From a virus, in the IMG/VR virus record IMGVR_UViG_3300032053_000016, positions 1 through 64,000 of that record: a stretch of DNA of 64,000 nucleotides; one strand, given 5' to 3'. Below the pieces are notes generated by a model. That model made no database searches. It was not told where the DNA came from and worked only from the letters and a program-made list of their open reading frames with translations. The first letter of the stretch is position 1. Each line of letters starts with the position of its first letter. Positions 20,421 to 28,546 of the stretch are shown in pieces. The position numbers were made by a program, and so were the translations under genes.

Positions 20421-21074
20421 TCAACTAGCCTGCATGCGTAGGCCAAAGAACTCGTCGCCCATCCTCATGAGCGTGTTCTCGATCGCGACAGGGTTGCTCT
20501 GCGTCTGGTCGGCGAGCGTGGCGACAGTGTCCTTGTGGTTGGTGAGCAAGGCTGCTTTCGATCCGCTGTCCCCTGCGCCGACGAAGGCGTTGTTCAGGTA
20601 CGCTTCCTCTTCATCGTACCCAACGAGCTTGGCGTCGTCAGCCTTGGTTGGAGTTTTCGGGTTGCTGATGTCGTCAAACGGCTTCTTCACGACGTCAGGA
20701 CGTTGTTCGTACTTCTTCCACACGTTGCGAGCCGCAGCGCTCGTGCTGAGGCGATCTGGCATGAGCCCGCCAGGGAAGTCGGACATGGCGAGCTCGTACA
20801 TGAGCGGCCCGTACCCTTTCTCCGCGGCAGCGAACTTGACCTCGCCAGCGTCCCAAGCGTCTCCGTGATGCGGCTTGATGTCGATGTACCCGTAGATCAC
20901 GCCGCGCGGATCGTCACCCTCAGCGCTCGCGAACTTCGCGGGATCGTAAAGGACGTACACAACGCTTCCCGCGCTGTTCTTCTGGAACAACGCGAGGTTC
21001 TGACTGGCTGCTTGCCCGCTAGCGATCGCGGCTTCCAACATGTATCGTACAACGCGTCTGAGGGCTCGTTCCAC
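20421..21074 (-). CDS. Hypothetical protein with basic amphipathic leader, GNAT-like core
   Basis: The protein has 217 residues from GTG 21074 (TACGTA 5 nt upstream). The first 17 residues, VERALRRVVRYMLEAAI, form a basic amphipathic helix like those at 50253, 50729 and 54942. A segment GYGPLMYELAMSD with preceding strands resembles an acetyltransferase-fold core, but the acetyl-CoA motif is not convincing. Possibly a packaged virion protein. Confidence 0.6.
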   Translation of the reverse strand: MERALRRVVRYMLEAAIASGQAASQNLALFQKNSAGSVVYVLYDPAKFASAEGDDPRGVIYGYIDIKPHHGDAWDAGEVKFAAAEKGYGPLMYELAMSDFPGGLMPDRLSTSAAARNVWKKYEQRPDVVKKPFDDISNPKTPTKADDAKLVGYDEEEAYLNNAFVGAGDSGSKAALLTNHKDTVATLADQTQSNPVAIENTLMRMGDEFFGLRMQAS

Positions 21075-21089
21075 GGCCTTACGTACTGT

Positions 21090-21731
21090 TCACACGAGGC
21101 CAGCGTCGACCAACGAGGAGTAAACTGCCTTAAGCGCTTTCGCACGCTCACGCAGTTTCATGTTGGCCATGCTCTTGAAGAACTTGCCGTCACGCACGTG
21201 AGCGAGCACCATCTCGCGGGTGGGGCTGCGTTGCTCGTGGGTCAACGATTTGGCACGTGCGACAGCTTCGTCAGCGATGTTCTGCATGAACGGAGACTTC
21301 TTCTCCTCACGCATCTCGGCCGCGATCGGGAGTTCACGCATCAGGATCTTGAACAACCCTTGGATGAAACGGTTGCGTAGGTCACGCAACTTGCTCCATT
21401 GGTACGCGCCGTTGACGACGATCTCGACGGTTGACCTGTCACCGTCTTCATGCACCATGGACGTCACGATAAGGTCACCGCTGTTCGGCGTCAGCGAGGA
21501 GAACTCGGTGCGCACAACGATCGGCACCTCGATCCAACGTTTGGTCACAGGATCGCTGACTCCGTAGCTGCTGGTCAGGAGCTCAGCGTGCTCGTCGATC
21601 TGGTCAAGCTCTTGCTCAGACGATACCTCTTCAGCACGCGCGATGACGTCATCCGCGAGGAGCTTGGCGTAATCCACGATCGCCTCTCTGTCGAGGACGA
21701 TAGGCGTTGGTTTCGCGATCGGCCGTGTCAC
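21090..21731 (-). CDS. Hypothetical helical protein
   Basis: The protein has 213 residues from GTG 21731; TATCTA lies 6 nt upstream. Helical regions flank a beta segment (WIEVPIVVRTEF, STVEIVVNGAYQW). It lies next to the leader-bearing gene at 20421. Function unknown. Confidence 0.62.
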   Translation of the reverse strand: MTRPIAKPTPIVLDREAIVDYAKLLADDVIARAEEVSSEQELDQIDEHAELLTSSYGVSDPVTKRWIEVPIVVRTEFSSLTPNSGDLIVTSMVHEDGDRSTVEIVVNGAYQWSKLRDLRNRFIQGLFKILMRELPIAAEMREEKKSPFMQNIADEAVARAKSLTHEQRSPTREMVLAHVRDGKFFKSMANMKLRERAKALKAVYSSLVDAGLV

Positions 21732-21765
21732 AACGCTTAGATACCATCACATGACGGCAGAACGG

Positions 21766-21921
21766 TCAATCGACAGTGACGGCTGCCATGAAAACGGTTG
21801 GCCGTTCATGAACTTGATCACGAGCTTCGATCACGGCATCGATCGAAAGCATGTTCTCTAACTCTTCATGAGAGATCTTGACCGTGATCGCGGCTGGACG
21901 TGGTTTCACTCTGGGTGACAT
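21766..21921 (-). CDS. Hypothetical 51-aa protein
   Basis: The protein has 51 residues from ATG 21921. GGAGAG lies 4 nt upstream, a good ribosome binding site. The sequence PRPAAITVKISHEELENMLS resembles the start of a small regulatory or binding protein, but nothing is recognised. It fills most of the gap 21732-21955. Confidence 0.5.
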   Translation of the reverse strand: MSPRVKPRPAAITVKISHEELENMLSIDAVIEARDQVHERPTVFMAAVTVD

Positions 21922-21955
21922 GTGTCTCTCCGTGTGTGTGTGTTCGTCAGGTTGT

Positions 21956-22264
21956 TTAGCGGCACTCGCACTCGATCGTCCCAGTGCCCACGATGGTCAT
22001 CTTCTGGTTGTGGTGGTCACACGAGAGCGTCATCCCGGGCGTCACCGGCTGTGACTTCACCATGCTGTGACACGCGTCCTTCTCGTTTCGAACCCGGCAC
22101 GCCGAGTCCACCAGAATGCAGCCGAAGCCAACGACGAGGATGCCGAGCACCGCGTAGACGCAGTGCAACGACCTCTTGCTCCAGACGTTGGCGACCTCCA
22201 GCGTCTCCAACCGCGTGTTGACGACGTCATCCTTCGGTTCCATGTACCTGTACGGGGTGTCCAT
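21956..22264 (-). CDS. Single-pass membrane protein
   Basis: The protein has 102 residues from ATG 22264, chosen because TAGGGT lies 6 nt upstream. One transmembrane helix (CVYAVLGILVVGFGCILV) spans about residues 36-53. The C-terminal domain has several Cys (CRV, CHSM, CDHH, CEC), which suggests disulphides outside the cytoplasm. Function unknown; a lysis or envelope role is possible. Confidence 0.66.
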   Translation of the reverse strand: MDTPYRYMEPKDDVVNTRLETLEVANVWSKRSLHCVYAVLGILVVGFGCILVDSACRVRNEKDACHSMVKSQPVTPGMTLSCDHHNQKMTIVGTGTIECECR

Positions 22265-22270
22265 GAGCAC

Positions 22271-22276
22271 ACCCTA
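22271..22276 (-). promoter_or_regulatory. Leaderless-type -10 element TAGGGT
   Basis: TAGGGT, 6 nt, ATG 22264. Confidence 0.6.
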
Positions 22277-22302
22277 CCACGAACGTCTGTCAGAGTTTCT
22301 CT

Positions 22303-22602
22303 TCAGAAATCGTCTGTCACGAGCTCCAACTTCACCCTGTAACTGCCGCCGCGAGCGTGTCCGCTGCTGTAACGGTCGTCAACGCTCCAGTCGTAAGCTG
22401 TGATGAACGCTCTCGATGTTTTGCCGTGGTGAATCAACACGATCGACTTGTCACCAGACAGCGATGAGTCAACGTGGAGGAGACTGAGACCTTTGTTGTA
22501 CGCGTTGTAGAAGACGTCCGAGAACACCTTGTGTTTCTCTGCGTCGGTTGAACACTCGAGCGCGAGAGCCTCAGCAAGCGTCCTGAAGGTCTCGTTGTTC
22601 AT
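22303..22602 (-). CDS. Hypothetical protein
   Basis: The protein has 99 residues from ATG 22602, preceded by TAGGAT at 6 nt. Helical N-terminal half, then strands SIVLIHH and YRVKLELV. No known motif. Confidence 0.62.
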   Translation of the reverse strand: MNNETFRTLAEALALECSTDAEKHKVFSDVFYNAYNKGLSLLHVDSSLSGDKSIVLIHHGKTSRAFITAYDWSVDDRYSSGHARGGSYRVKLELVTDDF

Positions 22603-22608
22603 GCTTCG

Positions 22609-22614
22609 ATCCTA
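22609..22614 (-). promoter_or_regulatory. Leaderless-type -10 element TAGGAT
   Basis: TAGGAT, 6 nt, ATG 22602. Confidence 0.65.
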
Positions 22615-22619
22615 AGGCG

Positions 22620-23624
22620 TCACGGTGTCCCGAAACGTTGCCGAGCCCAGTTGTTCAGATATGTGATCGTGTTCGCATCAACTACTCCACTATAAATGAT
22701 CACAGTGCCGATGTCGCCGTCGAACCCGTCAAGACCAGCAACACCAGCGCCAATGGTGTCGAAACCTGCGCTGCCTAACATAGCTGTGCCGACGTCTGTG
22801 GATCCTTGCTGCACGTCGCCAACGTAGAATTTCGTCTCAGTGACGGTGTCGTACGTCACGCCGATAAGCCGTGTAACATCGTCGTTCAAACCAGATCCTC
22901 GATCAACAACATGGATGACCGATCCGAAGCCGTCCCAGTAATTGACCTCTAGCTGTCCTGCGTTCGGACCAAACGCGCCGTCCATCTGCGAGCTGCCAAC
23001 GATCGTCAACGGCACGTTGGTAGCGTCTCCGTCAATCGTGCTATCAGATGATGTCCATTTCGCGACAGCAAATATGGACATTCCAGCAGCGCTCGTGTCT
23101 TCAAAAGTACCAGTCAAGAAATTTTGTGGAACAAAACGAACAGCTGGCATCGTTCCAAAGACGTTTTGCACAAGTGTTGGTTTGTTTGCTGGTGTTTCTT
23201 GCTCGAAATACGAAGGGATTTCTCCAACTTGATTCTTCCAAGTTTCAATGTTAAATGTGGCCGGTGTCAAATCAACATCTTTATTTGAGTCAAAATAATT
23301 AAGTGGGCCTATGCTCGGCGACCAATATTCGAATACGCTGTCAAGATCAATTGATCCATCTCGTGTTGTTATCGATAGTGTAGCAGCACCAGGCGTACCA
23401 CTTGGTAATATGAATGTGCACATGTCTGAAGTTGTGCTAATCACTTGACATGGTGTGTCAGCAAGATTAACGCTTGCATTTAAGAGGTACTTTCCGCTAA
23501 CTGTGATCGGTTGCCCACCACCATCAGGATCTCCGACCGAGTAGTTGATCGCCGTGAAGATCGGCCTTCCACGACGGTTTTGCCTAGCATAACCTCGGCC
23601 TGCGAACGCGATAGAATCGACCAT
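22620..23624 (-). CDS. IPT/TIG and LamG-like fibre or adhesin protein
   Basis: The protein has 334 residues. After a short N-terminus, residues about 22-100 form an IPT/TIG Ig-like domain (PITVSGKYLL...AATLSITTRDG), ending in EYWSP. Residues about 125-330 look like a concanavalin/LamG jelly roll (SIFAVAKWTSS, TRLIGVTYDT, IGTVIIYSG). The same order is found in the 33475-34704 protein. Likely a virion protein binding host glycans. It is separated from the tail module by 5 kb. Confidence 0.78.
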   Translation of the reverse strand: MVDSIAFAGRGYARQNRRGRPIFTAINYSVGDPDGGGQPITVSGKYLLNASVNLADTPCQVISTTSDMCTFILPSGTPGAATLSITTRDGSIDLDSVFEYWSPSIGPLNYFDSNKDVDLTPATFNIETWKNQVGEIPSYFEQETPANKPTLVQNVFGTMPAVRFVPQNFLTGTFEDTSAAGMSIFAVAKWTSSDSTIDGDATNVPLTIVGSSQMDGAFGPNAGQLEVNYWDGFGSVIHVVDRGSGLNDDVTRLIGVTYDTVTETKFYVGDVQQGSTDVGTAMLGSAGFDTIGAGVAGLDGFDGDIGTVIIYSGVVDANTITYLNNWARQRFGTP

Positions 23625-23703
23625 CTGTCTTCAAACTAGCTACTGCGCGAGGATGATTTGAGCTCTCGTTAGAGGAACGCCGCAAGTGATCAGAGAAACC
23701 TTG

Positions 23704-23709
23704 TAGGAT
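23704..23709 (+). promoter_or_regulatory. Leaderless-type -10 element TAGGAT
   Basis: TAGGAT, 6 nt, ATG 23716 of the C5 methyltransferase. Confidence 0.65.
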
Positions 23710-23715
23710 CGCTTC

Positions 23716-24903
23716 ATGAGATCTATCGACGCTTACTGTTTCGCTGGCGGATTCACCGTGGGTGCTGTTCAAGCTGGATTTGAACTTGTGGCGAAGAGAG
23801 AAGGTGAGGGAGGATATGGAGCGCCGGCCGCGCTGTCTAACCGTCACATCCTTGGTGACAAGTGGCAGCTCGAAGCATGCGATCCGATACAGTGGACGCC
23901 TGCCTCCGCCGAAGCGCTCTTCTGCAATCCACCTTGTTCGGGGTTCTCGGTTCGATCCGTCCACGTCCCTCCCAAGGGCATCGACAAGAAGAACACGCCG
24001 GTCGCTGAGTGGACCAACAGCTTCCGTGGCATCGACTCCGCCATCAACTCCTGCATGCACGACATCATCGCTTACGCGGCGAAGTGCCCAGAGCTGCAGG
24101 TGATCGCGTTCGAGTCGGTCGCTCAAGCTGGGAAGCAAGGGCTCCCATTGATGAAGAACCTCCGAACGAAGCTTGAAAGTCTAACCGGACACGAATGGGA
24201 CCTTCACCACGTCTTCCACAACAACCTCTCGGTTGGCGGGAACAGCAACCGGCCACGTTACTTCTTTGTCGCGACACGGATCCCGTTCGGCGTGCTCCCT
24301 GTCCCTACCGTCGGCGTCGTTCCACGCTCAGAGGACGTGTTGCGAGGCGATGGCCCAGGACGCGACGGCAACGCGACGCCGAACACCGCCGAGGCTCGTC
24401 GCATCAAGGCGTTGCTAGAGACGGGCGTTGAGTGGAACGCGCGTGAATGCGTCAGTCAAGCCGCTGGTCGTTACGTCGAGTCACACGGGTACGAGGCTCT
24501 GAAAGCGCTTGACTCGTGGGACACGTCTCGTCTCAGGTACTTCGCCGCACGTGGGTTTCGCGCTGATCAGTACCAGCCACGTCGCTGGGACGGTGACTCT
24601 CCGTGCCCGGTCATCACAGGCAAGCTTCAGGAGTCAGTCCACCCAACGGCCTCACGTGTGCTCACTCTGCGCGAAGGAGCACGTGCTCTTGGCTACCCCG
24701 AGGATTGGTCGCTCGCCGCGTACAAGACGGATGCTTGGCTTGGCAAAGGAATCCCAGTGCAGAGTGGGAAGTGGCTCGCGCAGAGTGCCAAGCTTAGCAT
24801 TGAGGGTGAAGGCGCGAAGCTTGAGCAAGGCACATTGACGGGTGAACGTGAGTACACATACGACAACACACATGCTTGGAAGGCGTGGTCCAAGGAGAAG
24901 TGA
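23716..24903 (+). CDS. C5-cytosine DNA methyltransferase
   Basis: The protein has 395 residues. It methylates cytosine C5 through the nucleophile Cys74 in NPPCSGFS. The ENV motif appears as FESV near 133, the RxR motif as RPRYFF near 180, and the C-terminal motif X as GKGIPVQSGKWLA. Motif I at the N-terminus (FAGGFTVGA) replaces the usual FAGxGG. The middle target-recognition region is about 130 residues. It probably hides phage DNA from restriction. Neighbouring genes are unrelated. Confidence 0.9.
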   Translation: MRSIDAYCFAGGFTVGAVQAGFELVAKREGEGGYGAPAALSNRHILGDKWQLEACDPIQWTPASAEALFCNPPCSGFSVRSVHVPPKGIDKKNTPVAEWTNSFRGIDSAINSCMHDIIAYAAKCPELQVIAFESVAQAGKQGLPLMKNLRTKLESLTGHEWDLHHVFHNNLSVGGNSNRPRYFFVATRIPFGVLPVPTVGVVPRSEDVLRGDGPGRDGNATPNTAEARRIKALLETGVEWNARECVSQAAGRYVESHGYEALKALDSWDTSRLRYFAARGFRADQYQPRRWDGDSPCPVITGKLQESVHPTASRVLTLREGARALGYPEDWSLAAYKTDAWLGKGIPVQSGKWLAQSAKLSIEGEGAKLEQGTLTGEREYTYDNTHAWKAWSKEK

Positions 24904-24904
24904 T

Positions 24905-25120
24905 TCATCTACCAACGTACGCGAAAGGCATGATGTCCTGTGCCACGTTGTAGTTCCATTCAAGGGTTGATTTCGTGACGAGGTTGTAAAGTGTGACACG
25001 TCGCACCCAACCTTCGGCGCCGCCAAATCCACGCTTGGTGTAGGCCAACCTTACCTCGTGAAGCTGACCGGTTCGCATGTCGAGCAGCAACGCTTCTGTG
25101 TTGACGTTGCGCCAAAGCAT
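24905..25120 (-). CDS. Hypothetical 71-aa beta-rich protein
   Basis: The protein has 71 residues from ATG 25120, with GGGAG 8 nt upstream. It reads as repeated strands (EALLLDMRTGQLHEV, RVTLYNLVTKSTLEW). The LLLDMRTGQ segment resembles the middle part of GxVW proteins, but the N-terminal motif is missing. Possibly a degraded relative. Confidence 0.55.
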   Translation of the reverse strand: MLWRNVNTEALLLDMRTGQLHEVRLAYTKRGFGGAEGWVRRVTLYNLVTKSTLEWNYNVAQDIMPFAYVGR

Positions 25121-25124
25121 GTTG

Positions 25125-25400
25125 TCACTCCCTGATCGCGGGGTGGACGACGACGTGGTGCTTGCGACCACGGATCGCCACCTCCCACGTCCCCTGAGGG
25201 AGCCGATGCGCGAGGTCAAGCTCCTGCTTGCCGTCGACGAGGACGTCACCGCGAGCGACGAGCCAACATGCCTGTGTTCGGTTGAGCGGCTGCCGCTCCC
25301 CGATCTGCACACAGTACTCAACGACGTGAGCGATTCCGGTGTTGCGTTCGTCGTTGGGGTAGAAGTGGATGGGTCCGCTCTTTCCGTTCGTGTTGTTCAT
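25125..25400 (-). CDS. Hypothetical protein
   Basis: The protein has 91 residues from ATG 25400, chosen because TACATT lies 6 nt upstream; ATG 25415 is rejected. It reads HFYPNDERNTGIAHVVEYC, then WLVARGDVLVDGKQELDL, and ends in a basic strand (GRKHHVVVHPAI). Function unknown. Confidence 0.62.
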   Translation of the reverse strand: MNNTNGKSGPIHFYPNDERNTGIAHVVEYCVQIGERQPLNRTQACWLVARGDVLVDGKQELDLAHRLPQGTWEVAIRGRKHHVVVHPAIRE

Positions 25401-25406
25401 GAGGCG

Positions 25407-25412
25407 AATGTA
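25407..25412 (-). promoter_or_regulatory. Leaderless-type -10 element TACATT
   Basis: TACATT, 6 nt, ATG 25400. Confidence 0.5.
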
Positions 25413-25502
25413 CATCTAAGACACGCAAGACGTTACTCTCAACGTTCGTGTCATGCGAGAGATCATATTGAGCGTTGAGAGCGTGACGATTGCGATTGAC
25501 CG

Positions 25503-25715
25503 ATGCTGAACGCCGTAAAAGCTGATTTCTCTGAGCTTGCTGACACGTGGTGGAAGACCGCGACTGCGCTTGAAGCGTTGCCAGGCGCCGAGCAGGTGCG
25601 CGTCGATTGGCACGCGCACGTGTTTGAAAAGATCCTTGTGCAGTGCGGTTGGACTGTACAAGAGTGGAACGAAGTAGTAGCTTCTAAGAAGAACAAGGGC
25701 AAAAACGAGGGATGA
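25503..25715 (+). CDS. Hypothetical 70-aa helical protein
   Basis: The protein has 70 residues. Helical with several Trp, ending in a Lys-rich tail (SKKNKGKNEG). ATGA overlap with the next gene. Function unknown. Confidence 0.6.
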   Translation: MLNAVKADFSELADTWWKTATALEALPGAEQVRVDWHAHVFEKILVQCGWTVQEWNEVVASKKNKGKNEG

Positions 25716-26008
25716 TGAGCTCTAAGAACCTGCTGGATAACCTGTCTGCCACGCGACGACCCGCGATCTTCAGCGATCTCACTGGGAAGGAAGACTTCGA
25801 ACCGCGTCTTGACATCACGGAGACGCTGCTCTTCCTACACGAGACGTACCTCGCGATGACGGCCGCCAACCCAACGATCGACACGTTCGCCGTCCGTTTC
25901 GCCGTCCCAGCCATCTGCTACCACATGGGTTGGCTGCCGTACGAGATCGCCGCCGCCGAGCAGTACATCGCTCAAACATCGATCGAGGCAGTTCCGTCTG
26001 CAGGCTAA
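25712..26008 (+). CDS. Hypothetical 98-aa helical protein
   Basis: The protein has 98 residues. It is helical with a conserved-looking ITETLLFLHETYLAM and a hydrophobic AVRFAVPAICYHMGW. It is coupled to the gene before it. Function unknown. Confidence 0.6.
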   Translation: MMSSKNLLDNLSATRRPAIFSDLTGKEDFEPRLDITETLLFLHETYLAMTAANPTIDTFAVRFAVPAICYHMGWLPYEIAAAEQYIAQTSIEAVPSAG

Positions 26009-26011
26009 CTT
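26006..26011 (+). promoter_or_regulatory. Leaderless-type -10 element TAACTT
   Basis: TAACTT, 7 nt, ATG 26019. It overlaps the stop codon of the preceding gene. Confidence 0.5.
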
Positions 26012-26018
26012 GTCGCTC

Positions 26019-26597
26019 ATGACAAGCAAGCTCACACGTTTCACAGTCCTCGCAGCGATCCTCACTCTCGCCACGCTCGGGTGCGCCAAGCAAGCCCCGC
26101 TAGCTGTGGCTCCACCGAGCGCTCCCACTGTGAAGGTCGAGCCCAAGGTGGAAACGCCTGCACGTGGGTACAGCGTTGACCTCGTCGATGGGTGGAAGCT
26201 CGTTGAGGAGTCTGAGATGGAGGGCGATGAGCCTCAGAGGATCGCCGAGTACGAGAATGAAGTGTCTGAGACGCTTCACGTCGCGACGTACGTCACCGCC
26301 TTCAAGATCGACGGCACAGCGGCTGAATTCTACGAGGGCATGAAGGCGGCCGCGAACGGTCGAGACGAGAAGAACGTGAAGGTCATCGGGCAACGCATGT
26401 CCCGTCACGGCGAGCACGAAGGTTACGAAGTGCTTGAGGCACGCAGGGTCCCAGGCGGCGTGGCTCTGATCCTCTCCGTCTGCGTGACTGATGGCAAGAT
26501 GGGTTACTACGTCACCTGCGGTGGAAACATCAAGTATGGTGACGAGGTGCTTGCCACTTGCAAGCCGTTCATCAAGTCCTTCCGCATTGGGAAGTGA
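26019..26597 (+). CDS. Putative lipoprotein
   Basis: The protein has 192 residues from ATG 26019. Signal peptide TRFTVLAAILTLATLGC with lipobox ATLGC; the Cys is near residue 22. After a Pro/Val-rich linker comes a compact domain (YSVDLVDGWKLVEE, ETLHVATYVTAFKIDG) similar in layout to small PsbP/DUF1795-type domains, and two later Cys may pair. It opens a run of exported proteins reaching 28.5 kb. Confidence 0.72.
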   Translation: MTSKLTRFTVLAAILTLATLGCAKQAPLAVAPPSAPTVKVEPKVETPARGYSVDLVDGWKLVEESEMEGDEPQRIAEYENEVSETLHVATYVTAFKIDGTAAEFYEGMKAAANGRDEKNVKVIGQRMSRHGEHEGYEVLEARRVPGGVALILSVCVTDGKMGYYVTCGGNIKYGDEVLATCKPFIKSFRIGK

Positions 26598-26813
26598 TCA
26601 CAGCACCTCAAACAAGCACTCTGTGACTGCGAACGCGATGATTCCGTCGTAGACGATCAAGCACGTTCCGTTTGGGTACTCGATCATCACAATGCATGGG
26701 ACGTACGGATCCATCCACCCGATCCTTGTGTTACGTTGAACGTTCTCTTGCGTAGGCTCAAGCATCCACAGCGGGATCCCATCCTCGTCTACGATGGCAA
26801 GGTACGCGGACAT
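26598..26813 (-). CDS. Hypothetical 71-aa protein
   Basis: The protein has 71 residues from ATG 26813; TACGAA lies 6 nt upstream. Strand-rich (AYLAIVDEDGIPLW, CIVMIEYPNGTCLIVYDG). It is the only leftward gene inside the rightward 25.5-28.5 kb block and its stop abuts the lipoprotein stop. Function unknown. Confidence 0.58.
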   Translation of the reverse strand: MSAYLAIVDEDGIPLWMLEPTQENVQRNTRIGWMDPYVPCIVMIEYPNGTCLIVYDGIIAFAVTECLFEVL

Positions 26814-26836
26814 GACGTGTTCGTACGTAGGAGACC

Positions 26837-26842
26837 TAAATT
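26837..26842 (+). promoter_or_regulatory. Leaderless-type -10 element TAAATT
   Basis: TAAATT, 6 nt, ATG 26849 of the HNH gene. Confidence 0.55.
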
Positions 26843-26848
26843 AAGACG

Positions 26849-27382
26849 ATGAGTCGACCTCCAGATTGGGTTCCGTCCGAAAACATCGCAACGTGGATTC
26901 GCACACGGTTTTCGTATGATCCGTCAACAGGTAACATCATCGACAAGAAATCTGGTGTGATTCGTGGAATACCCACCGATTCTGGTTATCTCAACATCAG
27001 TTTACAAGATGTTGAGATAGGTCTCAAACGGAATGTGAAAGCTCATCGCATCGCTTGGTTCCTTCATTACAACGAATGGCCAACTGCGAAGCTCGATCAC
27101 AAGAATCGCGTGCGCACTGACAATCGAATTGACAACTTGAGATACGCAACGGCTCATCAAAACGCTTCTAACGCGTCAAAGCATCGTACTCACGCCGGTC
27201 GTTCAACGACGTCAGAGTACAAAGGTGTTTGCGCGACCAGAGGGAAATGGCGCGTCTCGATCCGTGTGAACTACAAAGCCATTCATATCGGGTACGTCGA
27301 TGACGAACTAGAAGCTGCCAAAGCGTACGCTGAGGCCTCTCTCAAGTACCATGGCGAACGTGGTCACATCGCTGATATTTAA
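26849..27382 (+). CDS. HNH homing endonuclease with AP2-type DNA-binding domain
   Basis: The protein has 177 residues. The HNH part has KAHRIAWFLHYNEWP...LDHKNRVRTDNRIDNLRYAT, the common H...DH...N layout of phage HNH proteins. Residues about 120-177 form an AP2-like beta sheet (YKGVCATRGKWRVSIRVNY). A free-standing mobile gene, not inside a coding gene here. Confidence 0.9.
   Translation: MSRPPDWVPSENIATWIRTRFSYDPSTGNIIDKKSGVIRGIPTDSGYLNISLQDVEIGLKRNVKAHRIAWFLHYNEWPTAKLDHKNRVRTDNRIDNLRYATAHQNASNASKHRTHAGRSTTSEYKGVCATRGKWRVSIRVNYKAIHIGYVDDELEAAKAYAEASLKYHGERGHIADI
27376..27381 (+). promoter_or_regulatory. -10-like element TATTTA
   Basis: TATTTA, 6 nt, GTG 27388. It overlaps the end of the HNH gene. 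Confidence 0.35.
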
Positions 27383-27387
27383 AGGTC

Positions 27388-27873
27388 GTGCTGGCTACTC
27401 TTCTTTTCTTACTTCAGATCACGAGCTCGAACACCCTGCATGTTGTTGGCGATAGCCAATGCGCTGGCGTTTCATTCGTTGTCAAAAACGTCACTGAGAT
27501 GCGACGTTGGTCAACCATCAAGTCAACCTGTCAGGTCGGTTCAACCACATCGCAGTGGGTGGTGAAGATCGATTCAGTCGGCATCAGACCAGGCGATGAT
27601 GTGCTTGTCTTCTTGGGTAGCAACGACTGGTGGGGCAAGCCTAACGCACGACTGTTGCTGGCGAAGCTCAAGGGAACCCGCTGCGTCTTCGTGGGTCCGC
27701 CACTCATAAGAGGGAAGGCTGGCGCGGCAGACACACTGAAGACGCAGGTCGAAGACGACAGAACGTGTCGTTACCTTGACTCCAGACAACTGCACTTGGT
27801 TCAACCCGATGGTGTGCACACCTCAGAGTCAATCCGTTGGCTACGCGCGGGAGTAGCTAAACTGTTGGAGTAG
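27388..27873 (+). CDS. Exported SGNH/GDSL-type hydrolase
   Basis: The protein has 161 residues from GTG 27388. A hydrophobic N-terminus (LATLLFLLQ) looks like a short signal peptide. The block I GDSQ (Ser23), block III GSND (77-80) and block V DGVH (Asp141, His144) give the catalytic set. SGNH enzymes deacetylate or de-esterify sugars and lipids, here probably at the cell surface. Neighbours are lipoproteins. Substrate not predictable. Confidence 0.82.
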   Translation: MLATLLFLLQITSSNTLHVVGDSQCAGVSFVVKNVTEMRRWSTIKSTCQVGSTTSQWVVKIDSVGIRPGDDVLVFLGSNDWWGKPNARLLLAKLKGTRCVFVGPPLIRGKAGAADTLKTQVEDDRTCRYLDSRQLHLVQPDGVHTSESIRWLRAGVAKLLE

Positions 27874-27907
27874 GCTTACCATTGCAGTAGAGGCCGTAGT
27901 TACTCTA

Positions 27908-28546
27908 ATGCAGCGTGTCATCTCTAAGATCATCGTGTTGTTTGCGTTGGTCGTGTTGACCGCATCTTGCGCAGCGAAACCTATAGTTGCGAAGGTCGTT
28001 CCGCTTGACAAGGCAACGACGTTCATCCTGCACGTCGATGACCTGTTCAGCCCGGCAGACAGGCCGATCGTGATCGACTCCTTTGTCGAGTGGGAGCGAG
28101 ACACGCACGGGCTCATCAGGTTCGTCGTGAGCAAGAGGAAGTGGAATTCGAACACACAGGAAGTCCCAGAGGCGGCCTCTAACTGCACACACGAGGTCTA
28201 CGTCATGCACGTGACGTCAAAGGACAAGTCAGTGAAAGCGCTTGAGAAGGTGAAGGGTAAAGAGACTGGAAGGCCGTTCACTGTGCTTGGTTACACACAT
28301 TCGAGTTGTGACGGTCGTCTGGTTGCGTTCGTGATGGATCGTTTAACAAACCCCGTGTTGCTGCGCAACGTTGGCGTGCATGAAGCAGGACACCTGGTAG
28401 GGTTGGATCACATCCCGGTGCCGAATGAGAGCGTCATGTTCCCTGCGATGAACATGGCGTCGAAGTGTCCGACGCGTCTCGATATGGCACAATTGTGCAT
28501 GATGTACGGATGCGACTGGCGTGACATGATCAGCTGCGGTAACTGA
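27908..28546 (+). CDS. Zinc metalloprotease lipoprotein
   Basis: The protein has 212 residues from ATG 27908; TAGTTA lies 5 nt upstream. Lipoprotein signal peptide IVLFALVVLTASC with Cys21. The zinc site is VHEAGHLVGLDH (His158, Glu159, His162, His168), the metzincin-type HExxHxxGxxH, followed by a Met-containing SVMFP that may be the Met-turn. It would be anchored outside the cytoplasm and cleave surface proteins. An exported protease is unusual for a phage; its target is unknown. Confidence 0.85.
   Translation: MQRVISKIIVLFALVVLTASCAAKPIVAKVVPLDKATTFILHVDDLFSPADRPIVIDSFVEWERDTHGLIRFVVSKRKWNSNTQEVPEAASNCTHEVYVMHVTSKDKSVKALEKVKGKETGRPFTVLGYTHSSCDGRLVAFVMDRLTNPVLLRNVGVHEAGHLVGLDHIPVPNESVMFPAMNMASKCPTRLDMAQLCMMYGCDWRDMISCGN

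Noticed and set aside
21922-21955. GT-rich microsatellite
   Set aside because: Only about five GT units, within normal variation.
22685-22698. TATAAATG as a T4-type late promoter
   Set aside because: It lies inside the fibre gene's coding sequence with no start codon suitably downstream.
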